64,000 nt of DNA from Akkermansia muciniphila (GTDB taxonomy: Bacteria; Verrucomicrobiota; Verrucomicrobiia; Verrucomicrobiales; Akkermansiaceae), in NCBI RefSeq assembly GCF_002884975.1, contig NZ_PJKB01000001.1, positions 248,001 through 312,000 on the forward strand, given 5' to 3'. The notes below the pieces were generated by a model. It had not been told where the DNA came from, searched no databases, and saw only the letters and a program-made list of their open reading frames with translations. Positions 8,074 through 17,927 of the stretch are shown in pieces. A program made the translations under genes and the position numbers. Within the stretch, counting starts at the first letter, position 1. Each line of letters begins with the position of its first letter.

Positions 8074-11000
8074 ATGAGTCATTGTGAGGATGGGCGCATC
8101 CGCATCCGCGGCGCCCGTGAGCATAATTTGCAGAATGTGGATGTGGACATTCCCCTGGGGCGTTTGACGGTGGTGACCGGACCTTCCGGCTCGGGAAAAA
8201 CAAGTTTGGCGATGCATACGCTGTATGCGGAAGGGCAGAGGCGTTACATGGAAACCTTTTCCCCCTATGTGCGCCAGTTCATGGACCGCATGGACAAGCC
8301 GGATGTGGATGCCGTGGAGAATATTCTTCCGGCAATTGCCCTGCACCAGCGCAACTCCGTCCGGACGTCCCGCTCCACGGTGGGGACCATGACGGGGCTG
8401 AATGATTACTGGAAATTCGTTTTCGCCCGGCTGGCCGTGGGCATGGACCCGGAAACCGGCCGGGAGATCAGGCCGGAGACTCCCGGCTCCATTGATGAAA
8501 AGCTTCATGCGGAATTTCCCGCCGGGACGGAACTGATGATTTGCCTGGAGGTGGCGCGTCCGGAGTCCGTGGACCTCCCCACGCTGAAAAGGAACCTGGT
8601 GGCCCAGGGCTACTTGCGCGCCTTTGCGCATGGAGAGTCTCTCCGGCTGGAAGATGAAGACTGGACCCTGGAAGAAGGCGAGCCTTTGCTGGTCATCCAG
8701 GACCGCGTGAAACTGGCGGAAGACCAGCGGGAACGCAGGCTGGAAGCGCTGGAAACGGTCATGCGCCTGGGCGGCGGAGTGGCTCATGTGATTCCCCGTG
8801 TGGATGGCATCTGGCTGCCCGCCATGAAGTTCCGCGGTGACTGGTACCCGCTGATGGAGCCGAGACCCGGACTGTTCTCCTTCAATTCTCCGCTGGGCGC
8901 GTGCCCGGAATGCCGCGGTTATGGCCGCGTGATCACCATTGACTACACCCGGTGCATCAAGCCGGAGCTCAGCGTCAAGGACGGGGCCATTCATATCTTT
9001 GAAGGGGAGAGCAAGGTGTTTTCCGAATGCAAGAAGGACCTGATGCGCGGCTGGCGGAATAATTCCCGGAAGGTCCGGCTGGACGTGCCGTGGAAGGACC
9101 TGAAGCAATGGGAACGGGACTGGCTGATGCACGGGGACGGGGAAAACCCGGATGAAATGTATGAAAAGGGCTTGTGGTACGGCATTACGGGCTTTTTCAA
9201 ATATCTGGAAAGCCGCACGCACAAGATGCACGTGCGCGTGTACCTGAGCCGTTTCCGCACATACCAGGAATGCCCCTCCTGCCATGGCTTGCGCCTGAGG
9301 CCGGAAGCCCTTCAGTTCAAGGTGGGCGGCAAAAGCATGCCGGAGCTCTCCAGCATGCCCATGGATGAACTCCTGGCCTGGGTGGACAAGTATGTAACGC
9401 CGCGCGCGCATGAGGATGCCGGCCTGAAGCATGCCGTGGCGGAATTGAGAAGCCGCCTGGAATACCTGAATGAAGTGGGGCTGGGCTACCTGACGTCCGA
9501 CCGCTCCACGCGCTCCCTTTCCGGCGGGGAAATTGAACGCGTAAGTTTGACCACCTGCCTGGGCGCTTCCCTGACGGATACCCTGTTCGTGCTGGATGAA
9601 CCTACCGTAGGCCTTCATCCGCGCGATACCTCCCGCCTGATCTCCGCCATGAACCGCCTTAAAAAGCGTGGCAATACGCTGGTGGTGGTGGAGCATGAGG
9701 AAGCGGTGATGCGTGCGGCGGACAGCCTGGTGGACATGGGCCCCGGCTCCGGACGGGAGGGCGGGAAGCTGGTTTATTCCGGAGAACCTGCCCTGATAGG
9801 AGACGTTGCGGAATCCCTGACGGGGGCCTTCCTTTCCGGCAGGCGGCGCATCGCCGTGCCCGGAAAAAGGCGCAAACCCCGCAAATTCCTGAAAGTCTCC
9901 GGCGCCACACGGCACAACATGAACAAGCTGGATGTGGATATTCCCCTGGGTGTGTTCACCTGCCTGACCGGCGTCAGCGGTTCCGGAAAGAGTACCCTGG
10001 CGCATGATGTCCTTTACCTGAACGCACTGGTGGAAAAGGGCGGCGTGTGTGAGGAGGAACCCGCCCATGTCAAATCCATCAAGGGCTGGGAGCTCCTGGA
10101 TGAAGTGGTGATGGTGGACCAGAGCCCCATTGTCCGCACCCCGCGCTCCACCCCTGCCGTGTATGCCGGGGTATTTGAAGAAATACGCTCCCTCTTTGCA
10201 GAGACGGAGACGGCCCGAGCGCGCGGCATGAAGCCCGGCTTCTTCTCCTTCAACAGCGGGGACGGCCGCTGCCCCCGCTGCATGGGCATGGGGAGTGAAA
10301 AGGTGGAGATGCAGTTCCTTTCAGACATTTTTGTACAGTGCCCGCTGTGCCACGGCTCCCGCTACGGGAGCGAAGTGCTGAGCGTGTACCGGGACGGCAG
10401 GAACATTGCGGATATTCTCGGTATGACGGTGGCGGCCTCTTTGGAATACTTCAATGGAGAAAAAGGGGCCAAGGCCTCCCGCATTGCGTCCAAGCTGGGC
10501 GTGCTCCAGCGCGTAGGGCTGGGGCACCTGACCCTGGGCCAGCCCCTGAACACCCTCTCTGGCGGGGAAAACCAGCGCCTGAAGCTGGCCAAAATCCTGC
10601 TGGACCAGATCGGTTCCGGAGCGAACAGCCCCAAGATGCTGATTCTGGACGAGCCGGGAACGGGCCTCCACTTTGCGGATATTGAAGTGCTGCTGGCCGT
10701 GTTCCGGGAACTGGTGGAGCAGGGGCACACCCTGCTGGTCATTGAGCACAATCCGGAATTCATCAAGTCCGCGGACTACGTGATTGACCTGGGGCCGGAA
10801 GGCGGCGCGGGCGGCGGCCATGTGGTGGCTGCCGGCACGCCGGAGGAAATTGTAGCCGCCGGGAAGGGATACACGGGCAAGTACCTCAGGGACGTGTTGG
10901 AAGGCCGCCCCTCCGTGTATGATCCGGCGGACGCTTCCGTGCAGGAATCCGCAGACATGGACATACCGGAAGGTGTGATGGCCCTGCGCGGCGCGCGGCA

Positions 11001-13599
11001 CCACAACCTGAAAAACGTGGACCTGGATGTGCCGCGCGGGGAAATGACCGTGCTGACCGGCCTTTCCGGGTCCGGGAAAAGCTCCCTGGCCTTTGACATC
11101 TTCTTTGCGGAAGGGCAGCGGCGTTTCATGGACGTCATGTCCCCGTATGCCCGGCAATTCACGGAACAACTGGAAAGCCCGGACATTGACCGCCTTACCG
11201 GCCTGCCTCCCACGGTAGCCATTGAACAGAACATGTCCCGCGGGGGAACCAAATCCACCGTGGGAACTGTCACGGAAATCTGGCAGTTCATGCGCCTGCT
11301 GTATGCCAAGCTGGGGCAGGCCTACTGCCCGCAGTGCGGCGTTCCGGTGGGCAAAAGGTCGGAATCGGAAGTGGTGGAACTGGTGGTGCGTGAATTGAAA
11401 AAACATGGTCGCGTGGCGTTGCTGGCTCCTCTGGTGCGCGGGCGCAAGGGGCACTACGCGGACCTGGCCCGCTGGGCGGAAGGCAAGGGATATGAGGAAA
11501 TGTGGGTGGATGGGGCCTTGGTCCCCCTGAGCGGCTTTCAGCCGCTGGACCGTTACTCCAGCCATGACCTGGACCTGGTTGTTTCAAGGCCGGAAGCTTC
11601 CTGGACCCCGGAAAAGCTTGCCGGAGCAGTACATGCCGCGCTGGAAATGGGTGAAGGATTTTTACAGGTGCTGGCGCCCGGTTCCAGCCGGCCGGAGCTG
11701 ATGGGCACCAAGCTGGCCTGCGCCTCCTGCGGGCAGTCCTTCCCGGAGCTGGAGCCGTACACCTTCTCCTTTAACTCCCCGCGCGGGTGGTGTCCCGTTT
11801 GCCGCGGACACGGCATCGTTGGCAAGGGAAAGATGAAGGAAGACCAGGCACAATCCCTGCTGGAAGCTGAACTGAAATATGACCGGGACCTGGCTCGCCA
11901 GGCGGACGACGACAAGGGAGTGAAAGTCTGCCCCGCCTGCCAGGGCGTGCGGCTGAACGAATTCGCGCGTGCCGTGCGGCTTCAGGGGGTAACCCCCGGT
12001 GAAATCGCCTCCCTGCCTGCCGTGGCTGCCGCGGAACTGGTGAAGGGGTGGAAATTTGAACGGGAGGAAGCCCTCATCGCCCGTGACGTGGTGGCGGAAA
12101 TCACGCAGCGCCTGAACTTCCTTCATCGCGTGGGGCTGGGGTATCTTTCCCTGGACCGCAGCGCCACGACGCTCTCGGGCGGGGAAACCCAGCGCATCCG
12201 CCTGGCCTCCCAGCTGGGCTCCCACCTGCGCGGCGTGCTTTACGTGCTGGATGAACCCACCATCGGTCTTCACCCAAAGGACAATGAACTGTTGCTCGGC
12301 ACGCTGGATGAACTCAAGCGCCGGGGCAACACCCTGCTGGTAGTGGAGCATGATGAAGACACCATGAAGCGTGCGGACCACATTGTGGACATGGGGCCGG
12401 GCGCGGGCATCCACGGCGGCCAAGTGGTGGCCCGGGGAACCTTTGAGGAACTGGCCGCCATGCCGGACTCCGTAACGGGCGCGGCCCTGCATCACAAGCC
12501 GCAGCACCCCTACCGGGGCAAAAGGCGCAGGATTCCCGCCAAAAAGGAGGAATCCGCATGGCTGCGGGTGGAAGGCTGCTGCCTGAACAACCTGAAGGAC
12601 GTGAACGTAGCCATTCCCAAGGCGAGGCTCACGGTGCTCACCGGCGTATCCGGCGCGGGGAAAACCTCCCTGATGACGGGAACCATCCGGCTGGCGGCGC
12701 GCCAGGCCATCGGGGACAAGCTCACGCGGGATCAGAAAAAGCTGTGGAAAACCTCCTCCGGGTTTGACACGCTGCGCATGGTGTACGGCGTGGACCAGAG
12801 CCCCATCGGCAAGACTCCCCGTTCTACGCCCGCCACCTATGTGGGCTTTCTGGATGACATACGGACCCTGTTCGCGCAGACGGCGGACGCCCGCAGGCTG
12901 GGCTTTGACCGCGGGCGCTTCTCCTTCAACACGGGGCAGGGCAACTGTGAATCCTGCAAGGGAACGGGCATGCAGAAGCTGGAAATGGACTTCCTGCCGC
13001 CCTGCTACGTGCCGTGTGAAACCTGCCGGGGCAAGCGCTATAATGCCGCCACCCTGACCGTGAGGTACAAGGGGAAAACCATTGCTGACGTGCTCCAGAT
13101 GGACTTTGCGGAAGCGGCGGAATTCTTTGAAAGCCAGCCCCGCATCTCGGACCCCCTCAAGCTGCTGGCGGAAACCGGCCTGGGCTACCTGACCTTGGGG
13201 CAGGCTTCCAACACGCTTTCCGGCGGGGAAGCCCAGCGGCTCAAGCTGGTGACGGAGCTCATCAAGGGGCGGCGCGTCAGCCGGAACGCCCTGATGAAAG
13301 GCAAGGAACTGCCCGGTGACCTGTACCTCATTGAGGAACCCTCCATCGGACTGCATCCGCGGGACGTGCGGCTGCTCATTGACGTGCTGCACCGCCTGGC
13401 GGACCAGGGGAACACGGTCATCGTCATTGAGCACAACACGGAAATCATGGCGGAGGCGGACTACATCATCGACATGGGCCCCGGGCCCGGCGATGCCGGA
13501 GGAACCATCGTAGCGGAAGGAACGCCGGAGCAGATAGCCAAAAAGAACTCCCCCACGGCGGAATATATCCGCCGGGAATTGAACCCGGACGGCGTGTAA
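8074..13599 (+). CDS. uvrA: Double-length excinuclease ABC subunit A (UvrA)
   Basis: 1841 residues, about twice normal UvrA (about 940). It is two UvrA-like units in tandem, giving four ABC ATPase modules with Walker A loops at about 36-44 (GPSGSGKTS), 633-641 (GVSGSGKST), 996-1004 (GLSGSGKSS) and 1524-1531 (GVSGAGKT). Each module has an LSGGE signature followed by a DEP or EEP Walker B. Zinc-binding CxxC pairs occur in both units (CPEC, CPSC, CPRC, CPLC; CPQC, CASC, CPVC, CPAC, CESC, CETC). UvrA scans DNA for bulky lesions and loads UvrB in nucleotide excision repair; a normal UvrA works as a dimer, so this chain may be a covalent pseudo-dimer. Chlamydia UvrA has the same doubled form. The fourth P-loop has Ala for Ser. 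Confidence 0.95.
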   Translation: MSHCEDGRIRIRGAREHNLQNVDVDIPLGRLTVVTGPSGSGKTSLAMHTLYAEGQRRYMETFSPYVRQFMDRMDKPDVDAVENILPAIALHQRNSVRTSRSTVGTMTGLNDYWKFVFARLAVGMDPETGREIRPETPGSIDEKLHAEFPAGTELMICLEVARPESVDLPTLKRNLVAQGYLRAFAHGESLRLEDEDWTLEEGEPLLVIQDRVKLAEDQRERRLEALETVMRLGGGVAHVIPRVDGIWLPAMKFRGDWYPLMEPRPGLFSFNSPLGACPECRGYGRVITIDYTRCIKPELSVKDGAIHIFEGESKVFSECKKDLMRGWRNNSRKVRLDVPWKDLKQWERDWLMHGDGENPDEMYEKGLWYGITGFFKYLESRTHKMHVRVYLSRFRTYQECPSCHGLRLRPEALQFKVGGKSMPELSSMPMDELLAWVDKYVTPRAHEDAGLKHAVAELRSRLEYLNEVGLGYLTSDRSTRSLSGGEIERVSLTTCLGASLTDTLFVLDEPTVGLHPRDTSRLISAMNRLKKRGNTLVVVEHEEAVMRAADSLVDMGPGSGREGGKLVYSGEPALIGDVAESLTGAFLSGRRRIAVPGKRRKPRKFLKVSGATRHNMNKLDVDIPLGVFTCLTGVSGSGKSTLAHDVLYLNALVEKGGVCEEEPAHVKSIKGWELLDEVVMVDQSPIVRTPRSTPAVYAGVFEEIRSLFAETETARARGMKPGFFSFNSGDGRCPRCMGMGSEKVEMQFLSDIFVQCPLCHGSRYGSEVLSVYRDGRNIADILGMTVAASLEYFNGEKGAKASRIASKLGVLQRVGLGHLTLGQPLNTLSGGENQRLKLAKILLDQIGSGANSPKMLILDEPGTGLHFADIEVLLAVFRELVEQGHTLLVIEHNPEFIKSADYVIDLGPEGGAGGGHVVAAGTPEEIVAAGKGYTGKYLRDVLEGRPSVYDPADASVQESADMDIPEGVMALRGARHHNLKNVDLDVPRGEMTVLTGLSGSGKSSLAFDIFFAEGQRRFMDVMSPYARQFTEQLESPDIDRLTGLPPTVAIEQNMSRGGTKSTVGTVTEIWQFMRLLYAKLGQAYCPQCGVPVGKRSESEVVELVVRELKKHGRVALLAPLVRGRKGHYADLARWAEGKGYEEMWVDGALVPLSGFQPLDRYSSHDLDLVVSRPEASWTPEKLAGAVHAALEMGEGFLQVLAPGSSRPELMGTKLACASCGQSFPELEPYTFSFNSPRGWCPVCRGHGIVGKGKMKEDQAQSLLEAELKYDRDLARQADDDKGVKVCPACQGVRLNEFARAVRLQGVTPGEIASLPAVAAAELVKGWKFEREEALIARDVVAEITQRLNFLHRVGLGYLSLDRSATTLSGGETQRIRLASQLGSHLRGVLYVLDEPTIGLHPKDNELLLGTLDELKRRGNTLLVVEHDEDTMKRADHIVDMGPGAGIHGGQVVARGTFEELAAMPDSVTGAALHHKPQHPYRGKRRRIPAKKEESAWLRVEGCCLNNLKDVNVAIPKARLTVLTGVSGAGKTSLMTGTIRLAARQAIGDKLTRDQKKLWKTSSGFDTLRMVYGVDQSPIGKTPRSTPATYVGFLDDIRTLFAQTADARRLGFDRGRFSFNTGQGNCESCKGTGMQKLEMDFLPPCYVPCETCRGKRYNAATLTVRYKGKTIADVLQMDFAEAAEFFESQPRISDPLKLLAETGLGYLTLGQASNTLSGGEAQRLKLVTELIKGRRVSRNALMKGKELPGDLYLIEEPSIGLHPRDVRLLIDVLHRLADQGNTVIVIEHNTEIMAEADYIIDMGPGPGDAGGTIVAEGTPEQIAKKNSPTAEYIRRELNPDGV

Positions 13600-13627
13600 C
13601 CCATTAAATCAAAAACCTTGTTTTTCA

Positions 13628-13662
13628 GGACCGTTCCGGAATTACCGGAACGGTCCTTTTTA
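13628..13662 (+). terminator. Rho-independent terminator of uvrA
   Basis: A perfect 12-bp stem (13628-13639 with 13645-13656) with loop AATTA is followed by TTTTTAT, 29 nt after the uvrA stop. Confidence 0.9.
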
Positions 13663-13918
13663 TGGAGAACAGGGATCAATGGGGGAACGGCAGGACATTG
13701 GCCTGCCTGCAGGGCGCCGGAATGCTTTTAAAGGAAAAATCAGCTATTCTGAAAATGGAGGAACGGAATTACTGCTGGAAATGTCTCAAAGGAAGTGCAA
13801 GGCTGTGTTCCGTATAAGCCCTTCTATTCCTGCGGCAGCGGTTGGCAAATACCGGAGAGGGAGACGGGAACGGATGTAAAAGCATGAAAGCTATTCTTTA
13901 GAAAAGCTTTGCACTGCG
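13663..13918. other. Intergenic stretch without a supported gene
   Basis: Between the uvrA terminator and the next GNAT gene I see only a 66-codon open frame (13679-13879) whose translation has no recognisable features. Nothing else supports a gene here. Confidence 0.5.
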
Positions 13919-14443
13919 GTGAAACAACAAGCAATGAATATGGTGGAAAAAATAGTATTTGAACCGTTGGCGGACTCCCACCGGCAGGCCGTCATCCGTA
14001 TCTTCAACCATTACGTGATGAACGGAACGGCCGCTTTCTCGGATGCGGAACTGCCTGAATCCTTTTATCCCCATATTCTGGAACGCGTGAAGGGTTATCC
14101 GGCGTATGCCGTGGCGGACTGCCGGACCGGGGAAATAGTGGGTTTCTGCTTCCTCAGCGCGTATAAGCCCGTACCCACATTCCGGGAAACGGCCACCATC
14201 ACTTACTTCATTGCTCCCTCCCATCTTGGACAGGGCATTGGCCGGATGTGCCTGGGCCGTCTGGAGGAAGATGCCGTGAAGCAGGGCATCCGCCATATCA
14301 TTGCGGAAATATCCTCTGAAAACGACCAAAGCATGTCCTTTCACGCCAGCCAGGGCTTTGTACATGCCGGGCGTCTGAAAAACATCGGCTTTAAACTGGG
14401 CCGCACCTTTGACATCGTTTACATGCAGAAGGAAATCAAGTGA
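13919..14443 (+). CDS. GNAT acetyltransferase, phosphinothricin acetyltransferase-like
   Basis: Up to 174 residues from GTG 13919; ATG 13934 or ATG 13940 are equally possible starts, with the conserved domain beginning at MVEKIVFEPL. It is a single GNAT fold: the acetyl-CoA loop HLGQGIGRMCLGRLEE, then IRHIIAEISSENDQSM and an SFHASQGFVHAGRL segment typical of the Pat/MddA group that N-acetylates phosphinothricin, methionine sulfone or similar small amines. The true substrate is unknown. It converges with the glycosyltransferase-like gene 63 nt downstream. Confidence 0.8.
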   Translation: MKQQAMNMVEKIVFEPLADSHRQAVIRIFNHYVMNGTAAFSDAELPESFYPHILERVKGYPAYAVADCRTGEIVGFCFLSAYKPVPTFRETATITYFIAPSHLGQGIGRMCLGRLEEDAVKQGIRHIIAEISSENDQSMSFHASQGFVHAGRLKNIGFKLGRTFDIVYMQKEIK

Positions 14444-14506
14444 TTCACGCCGGTAAATGCAGCGTGCAATACGAGGAAAAGAATTTCCGGGAAATCTCTT
14501 CTCATG

Positions 14507-16627
14507 TTATGTTGATGATTCCCCTGTCTTCTCCGGTTCGCTGAAAAGACAGGCTGACAGCGTGCCGTCCTCCCGGCGCATCCTTTCTTTCGCCTGCGCC
14601 GCGAGCGCACTGCTCTCACGGAGTTGTGAAACAGGGATATCCCCATTCCAGGGACGTATCCACACACGGTCCGCGCCGTACTTTTCCGCCAGGCTGTCCA
14701 GATATTGTTTCATTTTATGCGCTTCCCTCCCGGCATCCGTTTCAGCACTGTTTTCCTTCCGTTCTTCCGGAAGGTACACGGCGACGACGGATGCTCCGGT
14801 TTTCAAATGAAACGTGATCCATTCCCGCAGTTCTTCCGGCGTGGTTTCCTGCCGGGCCAGCGTACAGACTCCCCTGCGTTCCGCGGAAAGTTCCGGCAAT
14901 GGAGGGAGAGTCGCGGGCTTGTCCCCATTCCGCTTCCCTGCCGGGATCGCCGTGGGATGTGTCCCGGGTGAAAGGATGGGGGCCGGAGCCGTTTCCGGCG
15001 TAGGGGACGGTTTGGCTTCAGAGGCCGCATCCTGTTTCATGCGGAATCCTCCGTCGCTTTCGCGTACAAAACATTCCACTCCCCATTTGTCCCATTTTAC
15101 GCATAATTGACGGTCCGTGAATTCCTGAATGGAGGCACGGTCTCCATTGGCAGCACGGCAGCCTTCCTTTCCCAGAAGATGGAAATGGTCGCACCAGCCG
15201 GGATGCCGGAGTTCCAGCACATGTTCCCACAGTTTCTCTTCATGACGGAAGTATTGCCGGGAAGCTTGACGGGCCTTTTGCAGGGAATGGCATTTTCCGG
15301 GCTGGGAAGCGCACGGATAAATCAGGAAGTGGCCAGGGAGTTCCCTGCCCAGGAAAGGAGCCATGTTTTTTCTGCCGTACCGCGTTACCAGCCGGAAGAG
15401 CAAATCCTGTTCTCCATCTCCGCAAGGTTCCGGTTCCGGCGCCCCTTCCAATTCCCTTAACGCCAGAAAAGTCTCCCGCGTCAGAGAGAAGCAGGTCCCC
15501 TGTCCGCAGGCGTCATCCTTCCGGACGGGTGTTCCATCCGCAGCCAGTTCCCAGGCGGTCCCTTGATAGTACCCGGAATAATTCTCCGGAATGCTGGAAT
15601 GAAAGGCGTTCAGGGTTTCCATAAAGCCCGGCGCGGGAGCATCTGACTCCCTCAACATCAGGAAAAGGTCATAGTGCTCCGCATCGCTGCCGCGGAAGGC
15701 GTCCAGTACGTTGGAACCCGGGTTCTTCTCCGGAAAAAGGCGCAGGGTCATTCTCCCTGTCTGGATGGCGGAATGCCACCGTGCTTCCACCAGGTTCCTG
15801 AAGACGGGCTCCGTCATTCCCTTGACTGCGATGAACAAATGGCTCTCCGCATATGGCTCCGCCAGAAACCAGGCCGCCAGGCGGTCCAGGTGCATCAGGT
15901 TTCTTACGCAGAGGCCGATGGCTATTTTACGCCGTCGCCAGGCATAGGAAACGGTCTTGTCTGCGGAATGAGTGCGTGGCTGCTGGTAAAAATGGTTGTG
16001 CTCCGCCACCCTTATATTCAGTTCTCCGCGGGATGCCGCCATCTCCAGTGCGTTGTCTATGGGAAGGATATTGTTCAGAAACAGCCGGGCCACCTTTTCC
16101 CGGCTGGCGGCGGGAACCACCAGGGCGTGCGTCCCCCACACGTACAGGGAGCATTTGGTGCGGGAGGCTGTCAGGTACGGGGAAAAAAGAAACTGGGCGG
16201 GAGAAGCGGGGGGCTCCCCTGGCGCAACAGTCTTATGGTGGAAGAGCCGTAGCAGGTCCGTTTCCGGATGGGCGGCCAATTCCCGTTCCAGCGCGCGGCG
16301 CAGTGCCTGGGACTCCGTCACCGGGGCGGCATCGCTCTCTCCGAAGATAATGAAATCATCCCCCTGCCAGCGCGGATCTGTCAGCAGCCTGGCAAAGGAA
16401 CTCCGCAGGGAACGGACGTAGGGCGTATTGTGGTCACGCCAGGCCGGAAGAAAATAGTCCAGCTCCGCGGGAGGCACGGTATCGCGGAGGGGGGATACAT
16501 CCTGCGTGGTGGGATACGGCTCTGCCTGGTATCCCAGGCGGTGGAGTTCTTCTGCGGCTTCCAGAATTTCGCCAGGGGTCAGAAGGAAGGCGCAGCGCAG
16601 GGCGGAGGTAGAAGATGAAGCGGTCAT
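14507..16627 (-). CDS. Multidomain glycosyltransferase-like protein
   Basis: 706 residues if the second Met (16627) is used; the open frame extends to 16663, but those residues look like untranslated leader. Three parts can be guessed. Residues 1-200 resemble a GT25-like fold, with DFIIFGESDAAPV in the place of an acidic metal motif. Residues 210-450 resemble a GT2/GT-A fold (IAIGLCVRNLMHLDRL and later YDLFLMLRESDAPAPGFM). After a Pro/Ala-rich linker, the last 130 residues begin like GT92 (CTLARQETTPEELREWITFH) but stop before the rest of that domain. No standard DxD is obvious, so activity is uncertain. It is transcribed divergently from the GT operon and probably belongs to the same surface-glycan locus. 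Confidence 0.55.
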   Translation of the reverse strand: MTASSSTSALRCAFLLTPGEILEAAEELHRLGYQAEPYPTTQDVSPLRDTVPPAELDYFLPAWRDHNTPYVRSLRSSFARLLTDPRWQGDDFIIFGESDAAPVTESQALRRALERELAAHPETDLLRLFHHKTVAPGEPPASPAQFLFSPYLTASRTKCSLYVWGTHALVVPAASREKVARLFLNNILPIDNALEMAASRGELNIRVAEHNHFYQQPRTHSADKTVSYAWRRRKIAIGLCVRNLMHLDRLAAWFLAEPYAESHLFIAVKGMTEPVFRNLVEARWHSAIQTGRMTLRLFPEKNPGSNVLDAFRGSDAEHYDLFLMLRESDAPAPGFMETLNAFHSSIPENYSGYYQGTAWELAADGTPVRKDDACGQGTCFSLTRETFLALRELEGAPEPEPCGDGEQDLLFRLVTRYGRKNMAPFLGRELPGHFLIYPCASQPGKCHSLQKARQASRQYFRHEEKLWEHVLELRHPGWCDHFHLLGKEGCRAANGDRASIQEFTDRQLCVKWDKWGVECFVRESDGGFRMKQDAASEAKPSPTPETAPAPILSPGTHPTAIPAGKRNGDKPATLPPLPELSAERRGVCTLARQETTPEELREWITFHLKTGASVVAVYLPEERKENSAETDAGREAHKMKQYLDSLAEKYGADRVWIRPWNGDIPVSQLRESSALAAQAKERMRREDGTLSACLFSEPEKTGESST

Positions 16628-16826
16628 GGAATTGTTGAAAATTTGTTTTTTACAATAAAACAAAATTTCCGGATTGAGTCAGGCTGGAATGCCGGGCCTT
16701 GGAGGGCCTTGGTGAAAAATCCTGAAAACAAGATTGTATGTTATTATATAATTAATTGGTTATTATTTATTAATGTTAAATATTAAGATGGAATTTATGA
16801 GGCCCGCTGAAAGGAAATATTTATTA

Positions 16827-16854
16827 TTGTTCCGGATTAGCGCCGTGTTATAAA
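16827..16854 (+). promoter_or_regulatory. Candidate promoter of the glycosyltransferase operon
   Basis: TTGTTC (16827-16832) and TATAAA (16849-16854) with a 16-nt spacer lie in a very AT-rich divergent region. The predicted start is about 20 nt before the ATG at 16881. Confidence 0.45.
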
Positions 16855-16880
16855 AAAAATCAATTTTATTCCATCTGTTT

Positions 16881-17927
16881 ATGAATAACTCACTAAAACG
16901 TATTTTTATCAATGGTTTCCCGTCTCTGTACGGAGGAGCCGGAACGGAACTGCACCACCAGATTCTTCTCTGGAGAAAAATGGGGGTGGACGTTCATCTC
17001 ATCCCTACCGGAGACGGATTCCGCAATGAACGTCTCTACCTGGAAATGGTCAAGCTGGGTGTCATCATCCACGCCGCCGGGGATTGGTCCGTACTAGAGC
17101 CGGACGACGCAATCCTGGGATTCTGCAATTCGGAATTTTTGGCGCGCCTGCCGGAGATCCGCAAGAGAACGAAACGGACGGTGTTCATCAACTGCATGAC
17201 GTGGCTGTTCCCAAAGGAGAAGGAGCTCATGAAGGACGGGCAGATCGCTATGTTTCTGTACCAGAATGAGGAGGTACTCCGGAAGAACATGCCTGCACTG
17301 AAAGCCCTGAACGCAGATCCGGCCATCCGGTTCATGACCTTCAAGCCGTATTTTCATAATGACTCCTTTCCCTTCATCACGGACCGGACGGAAGAATTCT
17401 TCGGCTGCGGGCGCATTTCCCGGCAGGATGCGGACAAATTTGCCAGGAACACGCTGCACATTTACGAGTACTTTGTGGCTCCCGTGTTCAAGCGCGGGCT
17501 GTTCCTGGGGTTCGGCGGAAAAAGCCGGGAGAAAATAGGCAGGCCGTATGACTGGATACGGACGGCGCAGGACCAGACGGAGGTCTCCCAGCAGGATTTC
17601 TACCGTCACTGTAAAATCATCCTCCAGCCCACCGACACAACAGAGAACTGGCCACGAATCGGCTTTGAGGCCATGGCTTCCGGCAGCGTCCTCATCGTGG
17701 ACAACCGGGGAGGCTGGCGGCAGATGGTGGAGCACGGCAAGACCGGCTGGCTCTGCGACCATGAGCGCGATTTCATCTACTATGCCAGCAAGATGGCCTA
17801 TGAGCCCAACCTGCGCGACGACATGGCGGAGGCGGCACGGGAACGCGGCCGGGAGCTGGGCGGGGAGGAAGCTTCCCGCGCGGGCTGGGAAGAAGTTTTT
17901 GAAGAAATCAACAAGCTGCCGGTATGA
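16881..17927 (+). CDS. Family 4-type glycosyltransferase
   Basis: 348 residues with a GT-B look: an N-terminal acceptor domain with a Gly-rich loop (YGGAGTELHH, about 18-27) and a C-terminal donor domain containing ENWPRIGFEAMASGSVLIV, the E-x7-E element (Glu255 and Glu263) that holds the nucleotide sugar in GT4 enzymes. It would be a retaining cytoplasmic enzyme adding a sugar to a lipid-linked or surface glycan precursor; donor and acceptor cannot be read. First gene of a three-gene operon; its stop overlaps the next ATG (ATGA, 17924-17927), implying translational coupling. Confidence 0.8.
   Translation: MNNSLKRIFINGFPSLYGGAGTELHHQILLWRKMGVDVHLIPTGDGFRNERLYLEMVKLGVIIHAAGDWSVLEPDDAILGFCNSEFLARLPEIRKRTKRTVFINCMTWLFPKEKELMKDGQIAMFLYQNEEVLRKNMPALKALNADPAIRFMTFKPYFHNDSFPFITDRTEEFFGCGRISRQDADKFARNTLHIYEYFVAPVFKRGLFLGFGGKSREKIGRPYDWIRTAQDQTEVSQQDFYRHCKIILQPTDTTENWPRIGFEAMASGSVLIVDNRGGWRQMVEHGKTGWLCDHERDFIYYASKMAYEPNLRDDMAEAARERGRELGGEEASRAGWEEVFEEINKLPV

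Noticed and set aside
8017-13434. Long minus-strand open frames across uvrA
   Set aside because: Shadows of uvrA; no recognisable domain in any of them.
13679-13879. 66-codon plus-strand frame
   Set aside because: No motif, no ribosome site and basic low-information translation directly after a terminator.
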